From assembly GCA_022710975.1 (NCBI GenBank), contig JAKLGA010000010.1, positions 1 through 64,000 on the forward strand: 64,000 nt of DNA. The letters run 5' to 3'. Both the position numbers and the translations under genes were made by a program. Position 1 is the first letter of the stretch. Every line of letters begins with the position of its first letter. Below are positions 33,295-41,710 of the stretch, piece by piece. This DNA comes from Myxococcota bacterium (GTDB lineage Bacteria; Myxococcota; B64-G9). The notes under the pieces were generated by a model that did no database searches, had not been told where the DNA came from, and saw only the letters and a program-made list of their open reading frames with translations.

Positions 33295-33729
33295 ATGGCG
33301 GCTTCCATGAACGAGCTCCGGAAGGTGCTCGAGGCGCGCGGCCTGCAGGCACCGGAGAGCTGCAAGCTGGTGGTGGAATCCGAGCGGGTCTCGGAGGCGG
33401 CCGCGGTCCGGCAGCGCCTCGAGGCCTTCGGAGGAGAGGGCTGGCTGTGCCTGACGGACAGGGTGGAGCGGCTCGCGAAGGGGGCAGCCCTGCCCCAGGG
33501 CACGCCGCTCTCGGCCGAGCTCTGCAAGGGAGCGGAGAGCCTGCACGTCCGCCAGACGTCAGGCGGCTGGATCCTGGCCCGGCTGCGGAGAGAGGCCGGG
33601 GACGAGCACCTCTGCTTCCGGGAGGAGCGGGTGGTGATCGGCGGCGGGAAGCTCGTGTACGAGGTCGCCTGGCAGCTCGAGAACGGGCGCTGGCGTCCCT
33701 GGTGCGGCCGCCTGGCCGGGCTCGAGTGA
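33295..33729 (+). CDS. Csx19-like small protein, 144 residues
   Basis: A small protein with a helical N-terminus, a middle part (GWLCLTDRVERLAKG) and a beta-rich C-terminal half (SLHVRQTSGGWILARLRRE, then CFREERVV, KLVYEVAWQLENGRWRP). The size and its position between the double Cas7 and the large RAMP match Csx19, a small subunit often found with the large TIGR03986-type RAMP in type III-D loci. The sequence evidence alone is modest, so no symbol is given. Alternatively it could be a small-subunit (Cas11-like) protein. The ATG lies 2 bp after the previous stop codon. Confidence 0.65.
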   Translation: MAASMNELRKVLEARGLQAPESCKLVVESERVSEAAAVRQRLEAFGGEGWLCLTDRVERLAKGAALPQGTPLSAELCKGAESLHVRQTSGGWILARLRREAGDEHLCFREERVVIGGGKLVYEVAWQLENGRWRPWCGRLAGLE

Positions 33730-33739
33730 GGTGGCGACA

Positions 33740-36073
33740 ATGGACGACAGGTACACGCCGAAGGGTCTGAAGGGCCAGGGCGGGCGCGGTGGGCGCGACG
33801 GAGGGAGGCAACCCTATCGTGGCGGCGGCGGGCCGTCTCGTCCGGTGCCGGACCGGGCGAGGGCCGCTTACAACTTCGTGCCAGCGGACGCACGCGTGGT
33901 GTTCCCGGATTGGAAAGAGCAGGTCAGCCACGACGTGCCGTTCTCGGACGGTTTCTCGGGGCATATGGAGCTCGAGGTCCGCGCCGAGACGCCCCTGTTC
34001 GTGCGTGACGGCAAGGACAGGCAGAGCTTCTTCCGGCTGCCCGGCGGGCTGTACGGCGTCCCGGGCACCTCCATCAAGGGGATGCTGCGGACTGTCTTGC
34101 AGATAGCCTCGTTCGGCAAGCTCACACCCGTCAATGATCACCGCTATGGGGTCCGGGATTTGCACAACCGGGAGCTGTACGGCAAGCACATGGCCGAGAT
34201 CCGCAACGGCCAGCCGGTCCCCCTGGTGAGCGCGGGCTGGCTGCAGGAGAAGCACGGAGAAGAGTACGAGGAGGATGGTCTGCACGGCGAGACGAAATGG
34301 GAGATCGTCCCCTGCCACTTCGCCAAGATCGAGTACACCTTCCTGCAGAAGCTGGCTGCCGAGCGGGGGGTGAAGGGCTTCAACCCCGGCATGAAGCAGT
34401 CGGCCCCGCGGAAGTACCAGGCCTGGGGAGCGGCCTCGTTGGACGTGGACTGCAGCGTGGAGATCCTCGATGACGCCAGGTCGCGGGAGGAGGGCAAGCC
34501 CGCGGCCATCGGTTCCTACGGTCGGGTGGTCGGGCTCGGCGGCGATGTCCGGGGCCGCCTGGTGTTCACCGGCCAGCCGAGCGAGCACCGGCCCGACGCC
34601 CCGAAGAGGTCCGGGGCGGGCAACCCCAAGCACCACGACTTCATGTTCTTCGGCGAGGTCGGAACCGCCGTCGTGGTCCCTGCCGCGCAGCGACGCGACT
34701 TCTCGTTCGTCCACGGCAACGCGGGTGAGCAGCACCGCCTGGACAGCGATCCGAACCCCGAGTGGAAGCACATGCTCGGGCGGATGCGCCAGGGCGAGCG
34801 CGTCCCTGTGTTCTTCCTGCTGGACGAGCGGGGCGAGCTCAGGGCCTTCGGCCTGGCCATGATGTTCCGGCTGGCCTACAAGATGTCCACCCGGGACGCT
34901 GTGACCAGCACCCAGCCGGACGCGCAGGACGATCGCCATGACCTGGCCGAGCTCGTGTTCGGCCGAGTCCATCGCGGGAAGGGCAAGGACTCTGCTTCCC
35001 AGGCGCTCCGCGGCCGGGTGAGCATCGAGACCGCAGTGGCCGAGGGGAGCCCACAACCCCTGCCCCTGGTGACCGGGGTGCTGGGCGCACCCAAGGCGAG
35101 CTTCTACCCGAACTACCTCGTCCAGGGAAAGGACGCGCGCGGCGAGGTGGCGCGTGGCCTGGACGGCAAGCCGCGCTACCAGACGTACATGGACGACGGC
35201 GTCCGGGTGCGGGGCTGGAAGCGCTACCCGCAACGGGAGGCGGTCGAGAAGCTGCCTCCGCCCCCCACCTCGCGGGACGGCCGGGTGAACGAAGAGGTGG
35301 CCTCGAAGCTCGCGCCTTTGCCGGCCGGGACCGTGTTCACCACCCGCGTCCACATCCACAACCTGCGGCGGGTCGAGCTCGGCGCGCTCCTGTGGACCCT
35401 GGACTTCGGCGGCAGGGAGCACTGCCGTCACGGGCTGGGCATGGCCAAGGCCTTCGGGTACGGCGGCGTCAGGCTCGAGATCACCCGCGCCACGCTGCAA
35501 CCGAACGATCCGGCTGCGGACGCGGCAATCGACCTGGCCGCGCTGCGCGACGAGTTCCGGGGATACATGGAGGCCAGGCTCGACGGTGGCTGGGAGACCT
35601 CGGAGAGCATCTACCAGCTCCTCGCCCTGGCGACCCCGGTGCCGAAGGCGCAGGCCGTGGAGCTCCGGCACATGCGGCTCGACCACCCGGAGTTCCGCAA
35701 CGAGTTCCAGGGGGTCAAGCAGGCCGGGAAGGCGCTGCCGCCGCACGGTGACGCGCAGGGGCGGAAGAAGCACCGCGAGGCCTGCCTGGCGAACCCCGCG
35801 CCAGCGGCGCGGACCAGCCAATTGCAGCAGTCATCGCCAACAGGGGACGCACCGAGCTCGGCCGGGCCTGCAGTGGAGGAGGAGCCCTGCGTCAAGGCGG
35901 CTCGCGAGGCGCGCGCCCGGGACGAGCACCTCAAGCTCTTCAAGCAGTGGATGCTGGAGGGCGGGCCAGACGAAGCGCTGCGCAGGAAGGCCGCCCGGAC
36001 GGTCATGGGCGAGCCGTCGAAGAAGTGGATCGCGAAGAACCAGGAGCTGTGGGCGTGGATGAACACCAGGTGA
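33740..36073 (+). CDS. Large RAMP protein of the TIGR03986 type, 777 residues
   Basis: A glycine/arginine-rich N-terminus (residues 9-35, RGGRDGGRQPYRGGGG) is followed by YNFVPADARVVFPDW, HDVPFSDGFSGHMELEV, then FFRLPGGLYGVPGTSIKGML and GVRDL. This succession is typical of the large TIGR03986-type CRISPR RAMP proteins. A later LDFGGREHCRHGLGMAKAFG segment gives the closing glycine-rich loop (residues 554-573). The C-terminal 140 residues are charged and helical. It probably forms part of the crRNA-bound backbone with an insertion. It is the last gene of the effector operon, and its last 71 bp overlap the convergent PLD-like gene. The R/G-rich tail may bind RNA. Confidence 0.88.
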   Translation: MDDRYTPKGLKGQGGRGGRDGGRQPYRGGGGPSRPVPDRARAAYNFVPADARVVFPDWKEQVSHDVPFSDGFSGHMELEVRAETPLFVRDGKDRQSFFRLPGGLYGVPGTSIKGMLRTVLQIASFGKLTPVNDHRYGVRDLHNRELYGKHMAEIRNGQPVPLVSAGWLQEKHGEEYEEDGLHGETKWEIVPCHFAKIEYTFLQKLAAERGVKGFNPGMKQSAPRKYQAWGAASLDVDCSVEILDDARSREEGKPAAIGSYGRVVGLGGDVRGRLVFTGQPSEHRPDAPKRSGAGNPKHHDFMFFGEVGTAVVVPAAQRRDFSFVHGNAGEQHRLDSDPNPEWKHMLGRMRQGERVPVFFLLDERGELRAFGLAMMFRLAYKMSTRDAVTSTQPDAQDDRHDLAELVFGRVHRGKGKDSASQALRGRVSIETAVAEGSPQPLPLVTGVLGAPKASFYPNYLVQGKDARGEVARGLDGKPRYQTYMDDGVRVRGWKRYPQREAVEKLPPPPTSRDGRVNEEVASKLAPLPAGTVFTTRVHIHNLRRVELGALLWTLDFGGREHCRHGLGMAKAFGYGGVRLEITRATLQPNDPAADAAIDLAALRDEFRGYMEARLDGGWETSESIYQLLALATPVPKAQAVELRHMRLDHPEFRNEFQGVKQAGKALPPHGDAQGRKKHREACLANPAPAARTSQLQQSSPTGDAPSSAGPAVEEEPCVKAAREARARDEHLKLFKQWMLEGGPDEALRRKAARTVMGEPSKKWIAKNQELWAWMNTR

Positions 36074-36962
36074 TCGCGCTGCTCGAGTTCACCACACGCG
36101 CTTCGATTTCCCTGAGCTTGGTGGGTCGATCGTACAGGCCGATTTCGCAAAGCTTCTGTCCCGCCCTGCCTTGAAGACTCCTCACCCCGTAGGTCGCCAT
36201 TACACATCTATCATCGAAGATTATGTACCTGTTGTGGAGGTCGTGGGTGAGGCTGAAGCCAGCGCAGTAGATGCTGATCTTGTTGGCTCTCGACCATTGG
36301 TAACTGTGGCCGGAGACTCGGTTCTCAATATCTGCGGTGCTGGTGAACTCGTACGGCCTCTGGCTCTTGAAGCAAATCACCTTGATTTCTTTGAGGTGAG
36401 TGTTTAGTCGGCAAGCTGTTTCGATGAAGGAAAACAACTCCGCGATAGAATTATCAGTGAGCGCATATCCATCGATGATGGTGAACTCGGTGCAAGACCT
36501 GAAAAGCCACTCGATGGTGGTGTCCAGAACCTCGGCTGCTTCATTGGAGATCAATGGTTCCAGGTGGATGCAGTCGCCATTCTTCAACGAGAACTCTCGG
36601 GATGCGAACTGCCTGGGCGAGCATCGATTCTCGTAATCCTTGCCCGCGATGCACGCGGCATGTTCGGTGAAATCGGCGTCAAAGTCGGGGGTTGTAAGAA
36701 CGCGCTTGCCTCGAGAGGCAACCCAATCATCGAGTCGCTGCCGAATCTCAGGATGAACGAATTCTTTTGACGATCTGGCGATCCTTGAGATGAATTCGTC
36801 CGAGTCGAAGATGATGCCGTGTGCGCGTAGCGCCTTGAGGAATGAATTGACCTCAGCGGACCTGTCCGTTTGGCAGAGATTCCCTGAATCGCGACCAAGG
36901 AGGAAATCGAGAAGCCCCTCGTCGAGTTCCACTGGCATGGCGATGAGGAACTTCGTCGTCAT
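36003..36962 (-). CDS. PLD-like protein, last gene of a CARF-HEPN operon, 319 residues
   Basis: ATG 36962 overlaps the upstream ATPase stop by 4 bp. Near the C-terminus, HNRYIIFDD (243-251) has the spacing H-x-R-x4-D of an HKD motif with R in place of K; a G-V-R-S-L-Q-G stretch follows. Strands such as TIIDGYALTD and EIKVICFKS fit a PLD-like fold with one motif per chain. The N-terminal 130 residues are helical and have no recognised domain. The last 28 residues are antisense to the large RAMP gene (71-bp convergent overlap) and are low in complexity. It may be the toxic effector of the ATPase next door. The low G+C suggests acquisition by transfer. Confidence 0.75.
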   Translation of the reverse strand: MTTKFLIAMPVELDEGLLDFLLGRDSGNLCQTDRSAEVNSFLKALRAHGIIFDSDEFISRIARSSKEFVHPEIRQRLDDWVASRGKRVLTTPDFDADFTEHAACIAGKDYENRCSPRQFASREFSLKNGDCIHLEPLISNEAAEVLDTTIEWLFRSCTEFTIIDGYALTDNSIAELFSFIETACRLNTHLKEIKVICFKSQRPYEFTSTADIENRVSGHSYQWSRANKISIYCAGFSLTHDLHNRYIIFDDRCVMATYGVRSLQGRAGQKLCEIGLYDRPTKLREIEARVVNSSSAITWCSSTPTAPGSSRSTSSTARP

Positions 36963-38632
36963 GACTGATGTCTGTCTTCGCTGTCTGGCTTCTTCGGGGG
37001 ATCCGCCCAGAGTTCTGCCGAGCGTTCCTCGAAGAAACCCTGAGGCCATTTCGCTGTGAACGAGCCACGCTTGTCGAAGCCGATCTCTTTGACGTAGGAA
37101 TTCCCAACGATGTCCTTGTCCACGAACAGAATAATCACCTGGTCGTGGGCAAGAGTCCCCTCGCGGATCCTGCGCTGGACACGAAGGATGGCCAGCTCAC
37201 TGTGGGTCTCAATGAGGAGTTGGTTTTCCTTGCCGTTGGGGTGGTCCTTGATGTGATAGATGAAGAGGTCGCCCAGATTGGCCTGCATCCTTGGATGGAG
37301 GTGTATCTCTGGTTCTTCGATGCAGAGGATAGATTCTTCTGCCACCTCGCGCGCAATCAGGAGCTGGACGATTACTGGCATGACCTGAGATAGTCCGAAT
37401 CCAACATCTGCCATGGTCACCTTGACCGGGGGAGTTTTCTTCAGGGTGAATCCAAGTGAGTGCCGGTACCCCGTCACATCGTCTCCAGAGCCGAAGATGT
37501 CGATGCTGTAAGGGATTTCAAGGCGTTCGAACCACTTATTGACGCTGGGTATGAGATGAGTATTCGAAGAGAGCGGATACAGGAGGTTCCTGCCTGTGTT
37601 CCCGACGAACAAGCTGTTGGCAGGTTGGAGCGAGATGAACCTGCGAGGTCTTTCGCGAAATGGCCCGATGTGGAGAACGGATTCGATTGCCCGAGCTGCA
37701 ATGTCGAGATGGGGCACTGCTCTATCGTCGACGAGATGCTCGATTGCCTTCGTGAAGATGGCAACGACAGCTGCTGCCTCAGCTGCCAAACGCGAAAAAT
37801 GCTCTTCGTCGACCGTTGATTCGGCCGGGAGGTCCTTCAGGTCTTGGAGAATGAGCACGTCAGCGAGGATCTCCCCCCCGGTGAGGCGAAACCCACCGTT
37901 GTTGCTCCCGAGAACCACAGTCGGCATTGCCCTGGTCGTCCCCGGCGCAGTCAGATGTTCGACCTTCGTTGGGCCCGGATCGTCCTTCCGCGGCTTGTAG
38001 AAATTACTGCTGACCGGAGTCTTGTTGCCGTGGATCAGCGCGTGGCATAGAGCGAGTATCTTGGGTTCGGCCCCGCGCTTCTTCAGTTCTGGGGCGCTCA
38101 TCACTCCTTCGATAAGGTTGTCGACCTCCTCGTCTTCGAACGTGAAGGCATTTCCGTCTTCCGTCGAGTCGGCTGCCTGCGATGCAGCAATGGAGCGTAG
38201 GTGCAGTAGCGTTCGAACTGAGTTCGTGGTTTGTCCATGGCGGAATTCCAGTGCCTCGAGTGTTGCGCGACTTGCACCCGTTTGATCGGAGACGGACTCC
38301 CTGGAGTAAGAGGCTATCGTTTCGAACCAGGCGTCCCTAGAGGTGAAACGCAAGCCTGTGGACATCGTGCTGTCCTTGGCATGATCGTGGACCAAGGACT
38401 CGAAAGATCCGAGATCGACAATGCTCCCAGACGTGGTAAGTGTTCGTGGGATCGGAAAGTCGTACTGGTATCTCTGTGACTGGCAGAGAAGCAGAAGAGA
38501 TTGTATGACGGAGCTCTTGCCGCAGGAATTGGGCCCGACCAAGAAGGTGAGGGGAGCAAGAGACAGCGCATGGATGCGCCCGTCGAACCCCTTGAAATTC
38601 TGGAGGTAGAGTTTCGTGAGCAAGCGGGTCAC
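36959..38632 (-). CDS. AAA ATPase of the DUF3696/OLD-like group, 557 residues
   Basis: LYLQNFKGFDG and FLVGPNSCGKSSVIQSLLLL (30-49, P-loop) open the protein. GFGLSQVMPVIVQLL (signature-like), SILCIEEPEIHLHPRMQANL (Walker B with H-loop region) and LLIETHSELAILRVQ follow. The C-terminal WPQGFFEERSAELWADPP is typical of DUF3696 proteins. Such RecF/ABC-like ATPases are common sensors or motors in defence pairs. The start is GTG 38632, which overlaps the CARF-HEPN stop (GTGA); the stop overlaps the PLD-like start (ATGA). Tight coupling to both neighbours suggests a single functional unit. G+C is clearly lower than in flanking genes. Confidence 0.92.
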   Translation of the reverse strand: MTRLLTKLYLQNFKGFDGRIHALSLAPLTFLVGPNSCGKSSVIQSLLLLCQSQRYQYDFPIPRTLTTSGSIVDLGSFESLVHDHAKDSTMSTGLRFTSRDAWFETIASYSRESVSDQTGASRATLEALEFRHGQTTNSVRTLLHLRSIAASQAADSTEDGNAFTFEDEEVDNLIEGVMSAPELKKRGAEPKILALCHALIHGNKTPVSSNFYKPRKDDPGPTKVEHLTAPGTTRAMPTVVLGSNNGGFRLTGGEILADVLILQDLKDLPAESTVDEEHFSRLAAEAAAVVAIFTKAIEHLVDDRAVPHLDIAARAIESVLHIGPFRERPRRFISLQPANSLFVGNTGRNLLYPLSSNTHLIPSVNKWFERLEIPYSIDIFGSGDDVTGYRHSLGFTLKKTPPVKVTMADVGFGLSQVMPVIVQLLIAREVAEESILCIEEPEIHLHPRMQANLGDLFIYHIKDHPNGKENQLLIETHSELAILRVQRRIREGTLAHDQVIILFVDKDIVGNSYVKEIGFDKRGSFTAKWPQGFFEERSAELWADPPKKPDSEDRHQS

Positions 38633-39945
38633 CCTCTGTCGTGGGTTCCTGTGATGGCAATGACGGTGGCGACTATCGCGGACAGCTTAGCAACGGCGTT
38701 TCGACTGGCTTCTTCCAGATCCATCGGCGCTGAGGCACTGGAGGTCCAGGCATGATCGAATCCGTTGCGGATCTTCACCAGGGTCCGGGAGAGGTCGCGC
38801 ACGTTGTCCGCGATTCCCGCGGAGACAAGTTTCTCGTACCAGGGCAGAAGCATCTGGACCAGTTCCTCGTCTTCAAACTTGAATCTCCAATCGGACCGAT
38901 CGATTTGGGCCATGCAGATGAAAACGTCTGCTCTCCTGCGCTGGCCCCGACCCCTAGATGAGTTCATTTCCTTGTGGGGGACGCCTGACATCCCGATGGA
39001 GCCGATCAACTCTCTCATGACGGTGAAGGCCTGCATATAGAGCTTGTGTTCGATCAGCAGCCGAGCGATCTCGACTTGCATCTGGAGATAGTCGCTGTCG
39101 TATCGCCCGCTCGTCGGAGCCTCGCTCGCGAGCGAGGCGAACTTGTACGCCACGAGATCCAGGAGCACCTTGGTGGTGACCGGTGCACCTGCCATGGCTG
39201 CGTGCACCCTGGCCATGGCCTCGCGAGCCAGCGTGGCCACGCGGTTGACCTCGACATTCCGAACCGCACTGGTCAGGTCAAGCAGCGCCTGCCGCAGCGC
39301 AGGGTCGATCAGACCGCCGGCCTGGAAATCAGGCGCAGCCTCTGCGACCTCTGCCAGCTTCCGCGCATCGGCCTCCTCGACGAGCCGCGATACTGCATCT
39401 GCCCAGTCGTTGATCCGGTAGAAGTCCTTGAGATCGACGATCACGCCGCGTTGGTCCTCCCCCTTCTTGCCATCCACGCGGCCATAGTACACGGCGGCGA
39501 GCATGGCTTTCTTCGCCCGGACCAGGAAGTGGATTGCCGCGGAGAGGACGATCGAGCCGGCCCGGTACCCATGGGTGAGATCAACAGTCAGCAGTGCGCC
39601 GGGCTCGACCACGGGGAGAATCTTCTCGAACCAATCCCATTGCTGCGTCGCTCCCATATCCTCGGAGATCATGACCGAGAGGGGTTCGACGGCGCCGAGG
39701 TGGGAGAGCTCGGCAGCCAGGGTCGAGAAGTGATCCGCATGAGATTGCTGTGTACATACGACGAGGATTTTGTCGAAGTTCTCAGGTCCGAGGAGCTCGA
39801 TCTCCGCGCACTGGACGAACTTCGTCACACTTGAAGCTGCCACTCCACCGTCGATGCAGTAGCGCATCGGAACGTAGTCGTACTTTCCTGTTGCAGGGTC
39901 TCGTGAGCCACGGCCGAGAAAGGTCAGGTAGGTTCTCTGCGTCAC
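38629..39945 (-). CDS. CARF-HEPN ribonuclease of the Csx1/TM1812 group, 438 residues
   Basis: The N-terminal CARF domain (about 1-190) opens TYLTFLGRGSRDP with a YDYVPMRY segment and includes KILVVCTQQS and LTVDLTHGYRAGSIVLS. The DLTHGxR motif is the TM1812/Csx1 signature for ligand binding. The C-terminal helical half ends in a HEPN motif: R393-NGFD-H398 (R-x4-H), the RNase active site. A cyclic oligoadenylate made by Cas10 should activate it to cut RNA. GTG 39945 is chosen because GAGGAG lies 8 nt upstream; GTG 39954 is too close to that site. It heads a three-gene operon, convergent with the effector operon, and overlaps the ATPase start by GTGA. Confidence 0.92.
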   Translation of the reverse strand: MTQRTYLTFLGRGSRDPATGKYDYVPMRYCIDGGVAASSVTKFVQCAEIELLGPENFDKILVVCTQQSHADHFSTLAAELSHLGAVEPLSVMISEDMGATQQWDWFEKILPVVEPGALLTVDLTHGYRAGSIVLSAAIHFLVRAKKAMLAAVYYGRVDGKKGEDQRGVIVDLKDFYRINDWADAVSRLVEEADARKLAEVAEAAPDFQAGGLIDPALRQALLDLTSAVRNVEVNRVATLAREAMARVHAAMAGAPVTTKVLLDLVAYKFASLASEAPTSGRYDSDYLQMQVEIARLLIEHKLYMQAFTVMRELIGSIGMSGVPHKEMNSSRGRGQRRRADVFICMAQIDRSDWRFKFEDEELVQMLLPWYEKLVSAGIADNVRDLSRTLVKIRNGFDHAWTSSASAPMDLEEASRNAVAKLSAIVATVIAITGTHDRG

Positions 39946-40198
39946 TCTCTGCACTCCTCATTCATTCAACTTCGAGAAGAAAATCGAGGAGCCATCAGAG
40001 CTCCATCAGCAAGGTTCCAGTACACCCGAGCTATCCGCCGTGAACGCATGGTCGCCCAGGGCCTTGGTGGAGTCAACCGGCTAGCGAGGAAGGAAGAGTT
40101 CGGTGGTGCAGCGATTCAGTGCGCCTGCTGTCAGGCCCTGACGGGGCTCCGCGTCTGGTGAGGTGGAGGCATCGGTCAGATGCTTCGGGGAGGTAGCC
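39946..40198. promoter_or_regulatory. Divergent intergenic region between the CARF-HEPN operon and a membrane protein gene
   Basis: The 253-bp gap carries the start-proximal GAGGAG of the CARF-HEPN gene and GGGGAGGTAG for the membrane protein. The stretch 39958-40030 is AT-richer and is the likely place for the minus-strand promoter. No clear palindrome or promoter element was recognised. Confidence 0.3.
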
Positions 40199-40783
40199 AT
40201 GGCCATGGACAAGCCCGCCACCGAGAGAACCGGCGCCCTCGATCACGCCGCCTTGTTCTTCATGCTGGTCGCTACCTCCTTCGGGATCTGGATCACGAGG
40301 TCGAGCTGGATCTTCTGGACCGAGACCGAGCTGATGATGCCCAGGATGTCAGCCGTTGTGGCGGGGTTGTTCCTGTGGGCCGGCCTGACCAAGCGCGGAT
40401 ACCTGCCGAGGATCCAGCGGGCGTTCACCGGCGGCCTCTCGTTGGTGAGGAAATGCTTCGCCTTCCTGGTGCCCTGCTTCTGGTGCTGCCTGGTGGCCAT
40501 GCACCTCCTCGGGACCGGCATCGACATGATGCTCACCGTCTTCGCCGTGTGCGCGGCGGTGCTGGTCTTCGGGGAGCAGCGCTACTCCCTGCTCGCGGCC
40601 TGCGGCATCGCGCTCCTCTTCGCGATCAAGGTCTGGCTGCTCGACGTGAGCTTCGACTGGCGCGCCTTCGGGTTCGGTGCGGCCTCCTTCCTCTCCCTGG
40701 TCTTCTGGAGCCCATCCTTCCAGGAGGGCTTTCTCGGCCTGACCGACCACCTGGTTCCCGGGAGACCGGATCAGGCCAGGTGA
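40199..40783 (+). CDS. Multi-pass membrane protein, 194 residues
   Basis: Five or six hydrophobic segments are visible: AALFFMLVATSFGIWIT, MSAVVAGLFLWAGL, CFAFLVPCFWCCLVAMHLL, MLTVFAVCAAVLVFG, LLAACGIALLFAIKVWLL and FGAASFLSLVFW. There are few charged residues within them and no family motif was recognised. ATG 40199 is chosen for GGGGAGGTAG upstream. It lies next to the CARF-HEPN operon, divergently. CRISPR-linked membrane effectors exist in type III loci, but nothing in this sequence (no CARF or SAVED domain) ties it to them. Confidence 0.75.
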   Translation: MAMDKPATERTGALDHAALFFMLVATSFGIWITRSSWIFWTETELMMPRMSAVVAGLFLWAGLTKRGYLPRIQRAFTGGLSLVRKCFAFLVPCFWCCLVAMHLLGTGIDMMLTVFAVCAAVLVFGEQRYSLLAACGIALLFAIKVWLLDVSFDWRAFGFGAASFLSLVFWSPSFQEGFLGLTDHLVPGRPDQAR

Positions 40784-41029
40784 GGCGCAGTCGCAAGCCG
40801 CACACCGCCTGCTTCGTCTTGCCTGCAGGGCACCCATCGAGGGCGCTACTGGCACGACAACTTCGCCTTCGAGGACGGCTCGCGGCAGCTGGCCTGTGGT
40901 CCCGGCGTCTGCGAGGCATCATCCACCTCCGCAGGCAGGCCCAAACGGTGGAGTGAGGTGACCCTTGGCCGCAGAGCCTGGCTGTGTTATTGCTCCTCGG
41001 GCGCCAATCACTCCGTCAGGGGATGGACT
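40784..41029. other. Intergenic stretch, no clear feature
   Basis: The 246 bp between the membrane protein and the second sigma-like gene include no gene with a ribosome binding site. A short open frame reads through it but has the composition of non-coding DNA. The promoter of the sigma-like gene should lie in the 3' half; none was recognised. Confidence 0.3.
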
Positions 41030-41710
41030 ATGACACCCACGACCCCGCTGTCCGACGAGGCCCTGCTGGCCGCCATTCGAGAGTTCTTCTCGAAGCACCC
41101 GCCCGACCTCCGGAGCCCGGTGGCAGACGTGGTGATGGAGGCGGCCCGCGTCTACTTGCTGCGCAAGAGCCGGATCCTCTACGGCAGGAATCTCGGGCCC
41201 GCGAGTTGCGAAGATCTCGCCGGAAGCTGCCTGCTGTCGTTCACGATGCGATTGTCAGGGGGTGAAGCTCTCAGGGTGAGCACACTCGCGGCCTTCTACG
41301 ACTACCTGAACAGGACCCTGCGCAATCGATTCACCGACCACCTGCGCCGCAAGGGCACCTCGGAGGCGTACCGTCAGGAAGCCAGGCTGGATCTCGAGCA
41401 ATCAGCAAGGGATGCCATGCTGTGCGAAGGGCCGCATCTGGAGCTCGCCCGCAAGGAGTTGGTGGCACGCTGCATGGAGTGCGTGAAGGCCACCAACCCG
41501 CGGCTTCACGAGGTGCTACGCCTGGCGCTCGACCACCCCGAGGCCTTGGTCGCCGAGCGAGCCGCCTTGCTCGGCATGAGCGAGGACAACTACAACACCC
41601 ACTTCTACCGCGCCAAGAAGGCCTTCAAGGACTGCTACGAGGGCCTGCTGTCAGAAGAGGTCCGCACCCGGCGTCCGTGTCCTGCGGGAGAAGGTGGAGA
41701 CCGCCCATGA
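41030..41710 (+). CDS. Second sigma-70-like (ECF-type) factor, 226 residues
   Basis: The N-terminal half has helices ending in AFYDYLNRTLRNRFTDHLRRKG, which resemble sigma region 2 with a basic end. A linker and a C-terminal helix-turn-helix (ERAALLGMSEDNYNTHFYRAKKAFKDCYE) resemble region 4. The layout matches the sigma-like protein at 5038, though sequence identity appears low. ATG 41030 has AGGGGATGG close upstream. Its stop overlaps the next start (ATGA), so it is coupled to the protein at 41707. It probably controls the genes downstream. Confidence 0.75.
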   Translation: MTPTTPLSDEALLAAIREFFSKHPPDLRSPVADVVMEAARVYLLRKSRILYGRNLGPASCEDLAGSCLLSFTMRLSGGEALRVSTLAAFYDYLNRTLRNRFTDHLRRKGTSEAYRQEARLDLEQSARDAMLCEGPHLELARKELVARCMECVKATNPRLHEVLRLALDHPEALVAERAALLGMSEDNYNTHFYRAKKAFKDCYEGLLSEEVRTRRPCPAGEGGDRP

